Under the pieces are notes generated by a model, which saw nothing but the letters and a program-made list of their open reading frames with translations, made no database searches and had not been told where the DNA came from. A stretch of 7,002 nt of DNA. Source: Betaproteobacteria bacterium. Lineage in GTDB: Bacteria; Pseudomonadota; Gammaproteobacteria; Burkholderiales; Casimicrobiaceae. The stretch lies in the NCBI GenBank assembly GCA_005888865.1, contig VBCL01000045.1:4497-11498 (forward strand). The letters run 5' to 3'. The position numbers and the translations under genes are program-made. Numbering within the stretch: position 1 is the stretch's first letter; the number at the start of each line of letters is the position of its first letter. Positions 1 to 5,330 of the stretch are shown here, piece after piece.

Positions 1-591
1 GGGCGCGCCCTCGCCGCGGGGCTTGGCGTCCCGCTGGAAATCGACTGGATCATTCCGCGGATTCGCGCGGGCCTCGTCGATTGCGACCTGCTGCTCGACA
101 CGATCGCCGACCCGGACATCCAGCGCGGCCCGCTCAAGCTTTCACATGCGTATCAGAAAAGCGGTGTCGCCCTTGCGCTGCGGCCGGGCAGCGATGCGGT
201 GCTCGGGTTCGGTGATCTGCGGCCCGAGCAGCGGGTTGGCGTGCTGGTCGGTTCGATAGCGAGCGTGGTCCTGGGCAAGCGTGGGATGCGCACCGTCCCC
301 TACGCGTTCGAGAGCGACATGGTCGAGGACCTCGCGAAGGGAACGCTCGACGCGTGCGCGGTGTCGCCCGCGAGCATCGCCTATTACATCCACGCACATC
401 CCGGAGCCGGCCTGCGCTTCGTCCACGCTTACGACACCGAGCCGGAGCTCTCCTGGAATCTCGCCGTGGGACTGCGCCGCAGCGACGACGCTCTCGTCGC
501 CGCGGTCAACGCCGCGCTCGACAAGCTGATCGACGACGGCACGCTCGCCGGCATCTACGCACGATACGGCGTCGACTATCGGCGCCCGTGA
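1..591 (+). CDS. Family-3 periplasmic substrate-binding protein, C-terminal part (5' truncated)
   Basis: The frame is open from the first base of the window and ends at TGA 589-591, leaving 196 residues of a protein whose N-terminus lies outside. The pattern fits the bacterial extracellular solute-binding protein family 3 (ABC-type or PQQ-dehydrogenase-associated binding proteins). An early stretch (LAAGLGVPLEIDW) is followed by a short basic/hydrophobic segment (IRAGLVDCDLLL), a block resembling the 'S-x-Y-x(3)-G-V-A-L' lobe crossover (SHAYQKSGVALAL), then DLRPEQRVGVLVGS for the second lobe. The end (LDKLIDDGTLAGIYARYGVDY) is the classic terminal helix of the family. Such proteins capture small ligands in the periplasm for a transporter or partner enzyme. 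The signal peptide, if present, would be outside the window. The ligand cannot be predicted. The gene is convergent with the molybdenum hydroxylase operon, so it is not co-transcribed with it. I am fairly sure of the fold family and unsure of the subfamily. Confidence 0.75.
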   Translation, partial: GRALAAGLGVPLEIDWIIPRIRAGLVDCDLLLDTIADPDIQRGPLKLSHAYQKSGVALALRPGSDAVLGFGDLRPEQRVGVLVGSIASVVLGKRGMRTVPYAFESDMVEDLAKGTLDACAVSPASIAYYIHAHPGAGLRFVHAYDTEPELSWNLAVGLRRSDDALVAAVNAALDKLIDDGTLAGIYARYGVDYRRP

Positions 592-593
592 TA

Positions 594-620
594 GGGTCGT
601 CCCGGCGCAGGCCGGGACCC
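594..620. repeat. GC-rich hairpin between convergent genes, possible dispersed palindrome
   Basis: A perfect 7-bp stem is formed by TCCCGGC (600-606) and GCCGGGA (611-617) around a 4-nt GCAG loop. It is extended by GGG (594-596) pairing with CCC (618-620), with TCG bulged on the left arm. It starts 3 nt after the stop of the binding-protein gene and ends 46 nt from the stop of the convergent catalytic-subunit gene. There is no U-run on either side, so it is not a textbook intrinsic terminator. It could still shield 3' ends or block read-through in both directions. Short palindromes with a CCCGGC...GCCGGG core occur in many copies in a number of high-GC proteobacterial genomes. That this is one of them is inference, because only one copy is visible here. 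Confidence 0.5.
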
Positions 621-666
621 AAGTTATTGTTAGGCGACGCGATTGGTCACCGGCTTGCTGAAGTCT

Positions 667-2808
667 TTAGTAGTCCCCGAGCAGCACCTCCGGCCGGATC
701 GGCAGATCCCGGACGCGAATCCCCGTGGCGTGCCAGATCGCGTTGGCGATCGCAGGCCCGACGCCGACCGCCCCGAGCTCGCCGATGCCCCGCGCGCCGA
801 TGGTGCTCGCGTGCGGATCGAACTCGTCGACGAAGCTGACGTCGACGGCGGGCACGTCGGCGTTGACCGGCAGGAGATAACCCGCCAGGTTCTTCGATAG
901 ATAGCGTCCGAGCGTGCGGTCCATCTCGGAAGCCTCGAGCAGCGCCTGGCCCACGCCCCAGGCGATGCCGCCAATGATCTGGCTGCGCGCGGTCATCGGA
1001 TTGACGATGCGTCCCGCGCTGTACACGCCGACGCAGCGCGTGAGCCGCGGAATGCGAAGATCCGCGTCGACGCGCACCTCCGCGAAGACCGCCCCGAAGC
1101 TGGCCATGCTCCACTGCTTGACCTCGCCGAGGGGCGATGCTTCGGTGCCGGGCGACCAATGCCCGTCAGCGGACAATCCAGGCACGCGGTTTTGTGCGAG
1201 AAGCTCGGCGTAATCCTTGGCTTTCGCCTTGCCCTCGCCGCCAGCCAGGGCGTCGAGTTTTTTCCGGAGCTTCATCGCCGCGTCGTGCACGGCCGATCCC
1301 ACGCCCATTGTGGTCGACGAGCCGAACGTTCCCCCGGTCTCGGGCAGCGTCGTGTCGCCGAGCGCGAGGCGCACGCGATCGACGGGCACACCGAGCGTCT
1401 CGGCGGCGATCTGGGGCATGATGGTATAGGCGCCTGTGCCGATCTCCTGGCAGCCGGCCTCGATCAGTACCTCGCCGTCGGGCCGAAGCGTGATTCGGGC
1501 GTTCGCGGGAAAGCGGAACGTCGACATGATCGCCGTCGCCATTCCCCATCCGACGAGATCGTTGCCTTCGCGCAGGCTTCCGGGGCGCGGATCGCGCCGC
1601 GACCAGCCGAACCGCTCGGCGCCCTGCATATAACACTCGCGCAGCTTCTTCGACGAGAACGGTTTGCCCTGCGTCGGATCGACCTCGGCGTGATTGCGGA
1701 GTCGGAGCTCGAGCGGGTCCATCTCCAGCGCCACGGCGAGCTCGTCCATCGCAATTTCCAGCGCAACCATGCCCGGCCCTTCGTGCGGCGCGCGCATTGC
1801 CGTGGGTGTGCTGCGATGCACGCGCACGGCGCGGTGACGCGTGGCAATTGCCGGGGAGGCGTACAGGGCGCGGGTGCCCGCCGCCGCGTATTCCATGTAG
1901 TCGTCCGACATCGACGTCGGGGTCACGCTGTCGTGGCGGATGGCCATGAGCGTCCCGTCGCGTTCGGCACCGAGCCCGACCGCCTGGTGCGTGCCGGTCT
2001 GGTAGCCATGCGCGGTGAAGGTCTGGGCCCGCGTCAGCGCCAGCTTCACCGGACGCCGGACTTCGCGCGCCGCGATCGCGGCGAGGATCTGGTGCGGCCA
2101 GACATAGCCCTTGCAGCCGAAGCCGCCACCGACGAACGCGTTGCGCACGCGCACGGCTTCCGGCGCGATGGCGAACGCCGCGGCGAGCGTCATGCGCACA
2201 CCCCATATCCACTGCGTCGCATCGTGGAGAGTCAACCTTCCATCGCGCCAGTCCGCGATCGTAGCCGACGGTTCCATCGTGTTGTGGTGGCGGTCGGCGG
2301 TGCGATAGACATGCTCGACGCGCACTGCTGCGCGCGAGAAAGCCTCGTCGACGTCGCCGACGCGCGTGTCCGGCTCCGCGTAGGTCGTGAGGGGAATGCC
2401 CTTATCGAGCGCCTGGCGAAAGTCGACGGCCGCGGGCTCCTGCGCGTAGCTCACGCGCACGAGCCCGGCGGCATACATCGCCTGCTCGAGGGTTTCGGCG
2501 ACGACCAGCGCGATCGGCTGTCCCTCGTGCTGGATGCGATCGCTCTGCAGCGGCAGTGGCGCCTGCATCGGTAATTCGGGAGAAAGTTTGGCGAGCCGCG
2601 GCGTGTTCTGGTGCGTGAGCACCTTCAGCACGCCGGGCGCCGCAGCGGCGGCTTCCGCGTCGATGCGCGCGATGCGTCCGCTCGCGATCGTGCTCGACAC
2701 CATCGCGGCGAAGGTGAGTCCCGGCAGCGAAGTATCGGCGGTGTAGCGCGCCTGGCCGGTCACCTTGGCGTCGCCATCCTTGCGTTCCAGCGCCTGTCCT
2801 ATCGTCAT
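667..2808 (-). CDS. Molybdopterin-binding catalytic subunit of a xanthine dehydrogenase / aldehyde oxidoreductase (PaoC-type)
   Basis: This 713-residue protein is the large subunit of a molybdenum hydroxylase, which adds water-derived oxygen to an aldehyde or N-heterocycle at a Mo-cytosine-dinucleotide or related cofactor. The 'hammerhead' domain covers roughly residues 10-130 (KVTGQARYTAD, EGQPIALVVAETLEQA). The cofactor-binding domains follow with VGGGFGCKG (226-234), MRAPHEGPG (338-346), QEIGTG (454-459), GTFGSS (493-498) and the C-terminal GARGIGELG, where E677 matches the catalytic base of the family. Length is close to E. coli PaoC (about 730). The open frame continues upstream to 2985, but the chosen ATG at 2808 has GGAG 7 nt before it, overlaps the preceding gene's stop (ATGA) and begins with the usual family N-terminus. 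Oddities are His in RAPHE, where Gly is usual, and Met428 where, as I recall, PaoC has its substrate-pocket Arg440. The substrate is therefore unknown. It is the last gene of the operon in this window. Confidence 0.95.
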   Translation of the reverse strand: MTIGQALERKDGDAKVTGQARYTADTSLPGLTFAAMVSSTIASGRIARIDAEAAAAAPGVLKVLTHQNTPRLAKLSPELPMQAPLPLQSDRIQHEGQPIALVVAETLEQAMYAAGLVRVSYAQEPAAVDFRQALDKGIPLTTYAEPDTRVGDVDEAFSRAAVRVEHVYRTADRHHNTMEPSATIADWRDGRLTLHDATQWIWGVRMTLAAAFAIAPEAVRVRNAFVGGGFGCKGYVWPHQILAAIAAREVRRPVKLALTRAQTFTAHGYQTGTHQAVGLGAERDGTLMAIRHDSVTPTSMSDDYMEYAAAGTRALYASPAIATRHRAVRVHRSTPTAMRAPHEGPGMVALEIAMDELAVALEMDPLELRLRNHAEVDPTQGKPFSSKKLRECYMQGAERFGWSRRDPRPGSLREGNDLVGWGMATAIMSTFRFPANARITLRPDGEVLIEAGCQEIGTGAYTIMPQIAAETLGVPVDRVRLALGDTTLPETGGTFGSSTTMGVGSAVHDAAMKLRKKLDALAGGEGKAKAKDYAELLAQNRVPGLSADGHWSPGTEASPLGEVKQWSMASFGAVFAEVRVDADLRIPRLTRCVGVYSAGRIVNPMTARSQIIGGIAWGVGQALLEASEMDRTLGRYLSKNLAGYLLPVNADVPAVDVSFVDEFDPHASTIGARGIGELGAVGVGPAIANAIWHATGIRVRDLPIRPEVLLGDY

Positions 2809-3791
2809 GCTTTTTCTCCCGCGGTTTGCAGCGCGCGAATCACCGCGCGCTTGGCGAGCTCGATCTTGAAGCCGTTGTGCCGGCGCGGCTTCGCTTCGGC
2901 AAACGATTCTTCCAGCGCGGTTCGGAGCGCCGAGGTTTCGAGCGATCCGCCGGCGAGCGCGTCCTCGGCGCGCGTGAGCCGCCACGGCTTGGGCGCGACA
3001 CCGCCCAGCGCGATGTGCGCCTGGCGGATGCGTTTGCCGTCGAGCTCGAGCGCAACCGCGGCGGAGACCAGCGCGAATTCATACGAGGCGCGCTCGCGCA
3101 CCTTGAGGTAGTGCGAGCGCTTCGCCAGCGGCGAGGCCGGGACCTCGATCGCCGCGATGATCTCGCCCGCGTGGAGCACGCTGTCGCGTTCCGGCGCGTT
3201 TCCCGGCAGCTGGTAGAAGTCGACCAGTGCGACCTGGCGCGTGCCGAAGGTGTTGCGGACGTGAACTACGGCGTCGAGTGCGGCCAGCGCGACGGCCACG
3301 TCCGACGGATGCGTGGCGAGGCAATGCTCGCTCCAGCCGAAGATCGCCATCGAACGATCTTCGCCCTCGAGCGCGGCGCAGCCGCTGCCCGGCCGCCGCT
3401 TGTTGCAGGGCAGGTCCGTCTCGGCCCGGAAGTAGGGACAGCGGGTGCGCTGCATCAGGTTGCCGCCCATCGACGCCATGTTGCGCAGCTGCGGCGAGGC
3501 GCTGCGTTCCAACGCCTCGGCGATTGCCGGGAAGTCGCGCCGCACGGCCTCGTGCTCGGCGACCTCGCTCATCCGCGCCAGCGCGCCGATCCTGAGCCCG
3601 CGCGGGTCGTTGTCGATGGCGGCGAGCTCAGTAAGACCATTGATGTCGACCAGGCGCGTCGGGACGACGATGCCTTCCTTCATCCAGTTGACGAGCTCGG
3701 TGCCGCCGGCGATGAGCGCGGTGCCGGGCTGCGCGGTCGCGGCGACCGCCGTCGGGATGTCCGCAGCGCGGCTGAAAGCGAACGGGCGCAT
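2805..3791 (-). CDS. FAD-binding subunit with extra [4Fe-4S] motif, molybdenum hydroxylase (PaoB-type)
   Basis: The 328-residue medium subunit carries FAD and passes electrons from the Fe-S centres to the final acceptor. The FAD_binding_5 domain is seen in IAGGTELVNWMKEG (27-40), the flavin diphosphate loop, in LRIGALARMSEV (66-77) and in MASMGGNL (105-112). The C-terminal CO dehydrogenase flavoprotein domain follows (YLKVRERASYEFALVSAAVA, then ALGGVAPKPWR). Between them is an insert with Cys118, Cys129, Cys138 and Cys157 (CPYFRA..., PCNKRRPGSGC, EHC). In E. coli PaoB the matching cysteines bind a [4Fe-4S] cluster that most xanthine dehydrogenases lack, so this protein very probably carries one. 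The ATG at 3791 is preceded by GGAGG 8 nt upstream and lies 1 nt beyond the Fe-S subunit stop. Its TGA overlaps the next ATG, implying translational coupling. There is no export signal. Confidence 0.95.
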   Translation of the reverse strand: MRPFAFSRAADIPTAVAATAQPGTALIAGGTELVNWMKEGIVVPTRLVDINGLTELAAIDNDPRGLRIGALARMSEVAEHEAVRRDFPAIAEALERSASPQLRNMASMGGNLMQRTRCPYFRAETDLPCNKRRPGSGCAALEGEDRSMAIFGWSEHCLATHPSDVAVALAALDAVVHVRNTFGTRQVALVDFYQLPGNAPERDSVLHAGEIIAAIEVPASPLAKRSHYLKVRERASYEFALVSAAVALELDGKRIRQAHIALGGVAPKPWRLTRAEDALAGGSLETSALRTALEESFAEAKPRRHNGFKIELAKRAVIRALQTAGEKA

Positions 3792-3792
3792 G

Positions 3793-4335
3793 TCAGTCTC
3801 CTCCGATCTTGCTCGCAGCGGCTTTCACCGCCGCGACGATCTGCGGGTACGCGCTGCAGCGGCAGATGTTGCCGCTCATGAACTCGCGGATCTCCTCGTC
3901 GCTGCCCGCGTGGCCCTCGCGGATGCAGGCGACCGCGGACATGATCTGGCCCGGTGTGCAGTAGCCGCACTGGAATGCGTCGTGCGCGATGAACGCCGCC
4001 TGCACGGCGTGCAGTTGCCCGTTCCTGGCGAGGCCCTCGATGGTGGTGACCTGCTTGCCGTCGGCGAGCACCGCCAGCGTCATGCACGACAGCGCCCGCC
4101 GCCCGTCGATGTGGACCGTGCACGCGCCGCACTCGCCGCGATCGCAGGCCTTCTTGGTGCCGGTGAGTCCCAGGGCGTCACGCAGCGTGTCGAGCAACGT
4201 GATGCGGGTGTCGAGCTCGAGGCGATGTGCGTCGCCATTGACGCGCACCGATACGGTGAAGCGCGTCGGCTCGCCGTCGGCGGGTTGCAGGGCTTCGCCG
4301 GCGGGTCGCTGCATTACATCGGAATCTTGGGCCAT
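3793..4335 (-). CDS. 2x[2Fe-2S] iron-sulfur subunit of the molybdenum hydroxylase (PaoA/XdhC-type small subunit), no Tat signal
   Basis: This 180-residue electron-transfer subunit relays electrons from the Mo centre to FAD. The N-terminal plant-type ferredoxin domain has Cys64, Cys69, Cys72 and Cys84 (ACDRGECGACTVHIDGR...SC). The C-terminal helical [2Fe-2S]-binding domain has Cys123, Cys126, Cys158 and Cys160 (FQCGYCTPGQ and GNICRCSAYPQI). All eight ligands are present. It is the first gene of the three-gene operon. The ATG at 4335 has GAGG 7 nt upstream, and an in-frame TGA at 4347-4345 rules out a longer protein. The first 25 residues (starting MAQDSDVMQRPAGE) contain no twin arginine and no hydrophobic core. 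E. coli PaoA is exported by Tat in complex with its partners, so this enzyme is probably cytoplasmic. An internal Met8 start is possible and would not change this. Confidence 0.95.
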   Translation of the reverse strand: MAQDSDVMQRPAGEALQPADGEPTRFTVSVRVNGDAHRLELDTRITLLDTLRDALGLTGTKKACDRGECGACTVHIDGRRALSCMTLAVLADGKQVTTIEGLARNGQLHAVQAAFIAHDAFQCGYCTPGQIMSAVACIREGHAGSDEEIREFMSGNICRCSAYPQIVAAVKAAASKIGGD

Positions 4336-4342
4336 GGTGGTG

Positions 4343-4346
4343 CCTC
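4343..4346 (-). promoter_or_regulatory. Shine-Dalgarno of the Fe-S subunit gene
   Basis: GAGG on the minus strand lies 7 nt before the ATG at 4335-4333. It overlaps the in-frame TGA at 4347-4345, which fixes this start and excludes an upstream signal peptide in this frame. Confidence 0.6.
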
Positions 4347-4503
4347 ACGGTGAAAAAATGCGAAAGGACATCCTGGAATGCTTCTTGCGTTCGGAGAATT
4401 GCGGAGTAAGCCGCGCTGCGGGCGGCATTGCAGGCTCTCGCTGCGCTTCGGCGCGGCGGCGAGGTCATGTGCTTCGACTGGGGACAGCAGCGCCGCGTTC
4501 CAT

Positions 4504-4521
4504 GACGCGCGGCAGCGCGTC
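4504..4521. repeat. Perfect 7-bp inverted repeat upstream of rlmE
   Basis: GACGCGC (4504-4510) and GCGCGTC (4515-4521) are exact reverse complements around GGCA. The element ends 13 nt before the -10-like box of rlmE, so it covers the expected -35 position. It could be an operator or simply a GC-rich hairpin. An alternative overlapping pairing exists, GCCGCG (4492-4497) with CGCGGC (4508-4513). The two foldings are mutually exclusive. Chance occurrence in GC-rich DNA is quite possible. Confidence 0.4.
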
Positions 4522-4534
4522 TGCGGTCCCGCGT

Positions 4535-4540
4535 TATGCT
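4535..4540 (+). promoter_or_regulatory. Possible -10 box for rlmE
   Basis: TATGCT matches 4 of 6 positions of TATAAT. It would start transcription only about 8 nt before the rlmE ATG at 4555, giving a very short leader. That would fit the lack of any Shine-Dalgarno sequence in front of the gene. No -35 element is recognisable at the proper distance. Confidence 0.3.
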
Positions 4541-4554
4541 ACAAACAACAGCAG

Positions 4555-5211
4555 ATGACTCCTCCACCCGATCCGCTCAACCCGACGCGCAAGAAGCATC
4601 GCTTCAACCAGGCGTGGATGCACGAGCACGTCACCGACCATTGGGTGCACGAGGCGAAGGCCAAGGGCTACCGGTCGCGCGCAGCGTTCAAGCTCATCGA
4701 GCTGGCCACCCGGGACCGGCTAATCCGACCCGGAATGACGGTCGTCGATCTCGGCGCCGCGCCGGGAAGCTGGTGCCAGGTCGTGCGCGAGCGGCTGGGG
4801 CGCTCGGGCCGGATCGTCGCCGTGGACCTGCTGCCGATGGAGCCGGTCCCCGGGGTCGACTTCATTCAGGGCGATTTCCGGGAGGATGCGACGCTCCGGG
4901 CGCTCGAGGCTGCGCTCGGCACCCGCAAGGTCGATCTTGTACTGTCGGACCTCTCGCCCAATATCAGCGGTATCGAGTCCGCGGACCAGGCACGGAGCGT
5001 ACATCTGGGTGAACTGGCGTTGGAGTTCGCCACCGGCTGGCTGCAACCGGGGGGCGATCTGGTCGTCAAAGGCTTTGAGGGCGAAGGATTTTCCGAGCTC
5101 AGGCGGCAGATTCAAGCCCGTTTCGATAAGGTTCACGTGCGCAAGCCCAAGGCCTCACGCGACCGGAGCCGGGAGGTTTTCCTGGTGGGGAAGGGCTTCC
5201 GCCCGCTTTGA
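4555..5211 (+). CDS. rlmE: 23S rRNA (uridine-2552-2'-O) methyltransferase RlmE (FtsJ/RrmJ)
   Basis: This 218-residue SAM-dependent enzyme 2'-O-methylates U2552 in the A-loop of 23S rRNA, a late step in 50S subunit assembly. The SAM-binding motif I is VVDLGAAPGSW (63-73), with the acidic ribose-binding position in AVDLLPMEPV (89-98). The catalytic tetrad is complete: Lys46 (RAAFK), Asp132 (SDLSPN), Lys172 (VVKGFEGEGF) and Glu207 (SREVF). Each is exactly eight residues beyond the E. coli K38/D124/K164/E199 set, so the alignment needs no gaps between them. E. coli RlmE is 209 residues. The open frame extends up to 4378, but that extension has no family similarity. The ATG at 4555 gives the expected basic N-terminus (PTRKKHRFNQAW). 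No Shine-Dalgarno is visible. ftsH follows 119 nt downstream, the classic rlmE-ftsH pairing. Confidence 0.96.
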   Translation: MTPPPDPLNPTRKKHRFNQAWMHEHVTDHWVHEAKAKGYRSRAAFKLIELATRDRLIRPGMTVVDLGAAPGSWCQVVRERLGRSGRIVAVDLLPMEPVPGVDFIQGDFREDATLRALEAALGTRKVDLVLSDLSPNISGIESADQARSVHLGELALEFATGWLQPGGDLVVKGFEGEGFSELRRQIQARFDKVHVRKPKASRDRSREVFLVGKGFRPL

Positions 5212-5251
5212 GCCCGGATGATGAGGTGATAGTCGTACTGAGGAGTGAGAC

Positions 5252-5273
5252 GGGTGGTCAGGGTGGGCCACCC
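5252..5273. repeat. Imperfect hairpin candidate in the rlmE-ftsH gap
   Basis: GGGTGG (5252-5257) can pair with CCACCC (5268-5273) over a 10-nt loop. A second GGGTGG (5261-5266) competes for the same partner. It ends 6 nt before the ftsH extended -10 element, and no T-run follows. It may be an operator-like site or a weak 3' structure of rlmE. Support is limited. Confidence 0.3.
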
Positions 5274-5279
5274 CGCACC

Positions 5280-5288
5280 TGTTAGAAT
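5280..5288 (+). promoter_or_regulatory. Extended -10 promoter of ftsH
   Basis: TGTTAGAAT reads as TGn followed by TAGAAT, which differs from TATAAT at one position. It is a sigma70-type extended -10 element. Transcription would start near 5295, giving a leader of about 35 nt before the ftsH TTG. No good -35 is present, which is usual for extended -10 promoters. I see no CTTGAA/CCCCATNT pair of the sigma32 type here. It suggests ftsH can be transcribed independently of rlmE. Confidence 0.6.
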
Positions 5289-5319
5289 GCCGTAGTAACT
5301 CGGCGCCCGAAGCGCTTTG

Positions 5320-5324
5320 AAGGA
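5320..5324 (+). promoter_or_regulatory. Shine-Dalgarno deciding the TTG start of ftsH
   Basis: AAGGA lies 6 nt before TTG at 5331. The next in-frame ATG is codon 41, which would remove the first membrane helix, so the SD and the topology together select the TTG. Confidence 0.75.
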
Positions 5325-5330
5325 AACAGT

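Larger units (their letters stand above)
4336..4554. other. Divergent intergenic region between the oxidoreductase operon and rlmE
   Basis: These 219 bases separate two divergent transcription units, so promoters for both should lie here. I see no convincing coding sequence. In particular I cannot recognise a YhbY remnant on the minus strand, where that gene often lies next to rlmE. On the rlmE side there is an inverted repeat (4504-4521) and a weak -10-like box. On the operon side there is no clear -35/-10 pair. A regulator-binding site may be present, but none can be named from the sequence. Confidence 0.6.

Noticed and set aside
600..617. Intrinsic terminator reading of the convergent-gap hairpin
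   Set aside because: The stem is good, but neither strand has a following U-run, so I call it a palindromic repeat rather than a terminator.
1159..2574. 471-residue open frame on the plus strand opposite the Mo catalytic subunit
   Set aside because: It is an Arg/Gly/His/Ala-rich shadow of a gene whose motifs are complete on the other strand; no domain is recognisable.
2809..2985. 59-residue N-terminal extension of the Mo subunit
   Set aside because: It would overlap the FAD gene heavily, has no family similarity, and the ATG at 2808 has an SD and an ATGA overlap with the previous stop.
2826..3881. 351-residue plus-strand open frame over the FAD subunit
   Set aside because: It has antisense shadow composition, while the minus strand encodes all FAD and [4Fe-4S] motifs.
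4472..4505. Possible sigma32 promoter upstream of rlmE (CTTCGA ... TTCCATGA)
   Set aside because: Both boxes match poorly and the spacer is about 20 nt, too long for sigma32.
4378..4554. N-terminal extension of RlmE from an upstream ATG
   Set aside because: The extension reads as Arg/Ala/Ser-rich random sequence. RlmE from 4555 already matches the family length and the catalytic residue spacing.
4336..4554. Remnant of yhbY or another small minus-strand gene beside rlmE
   Set aside because: The minus-strand translation of this gap shows no KH-like YhbY features, and I could not support any small gene there.
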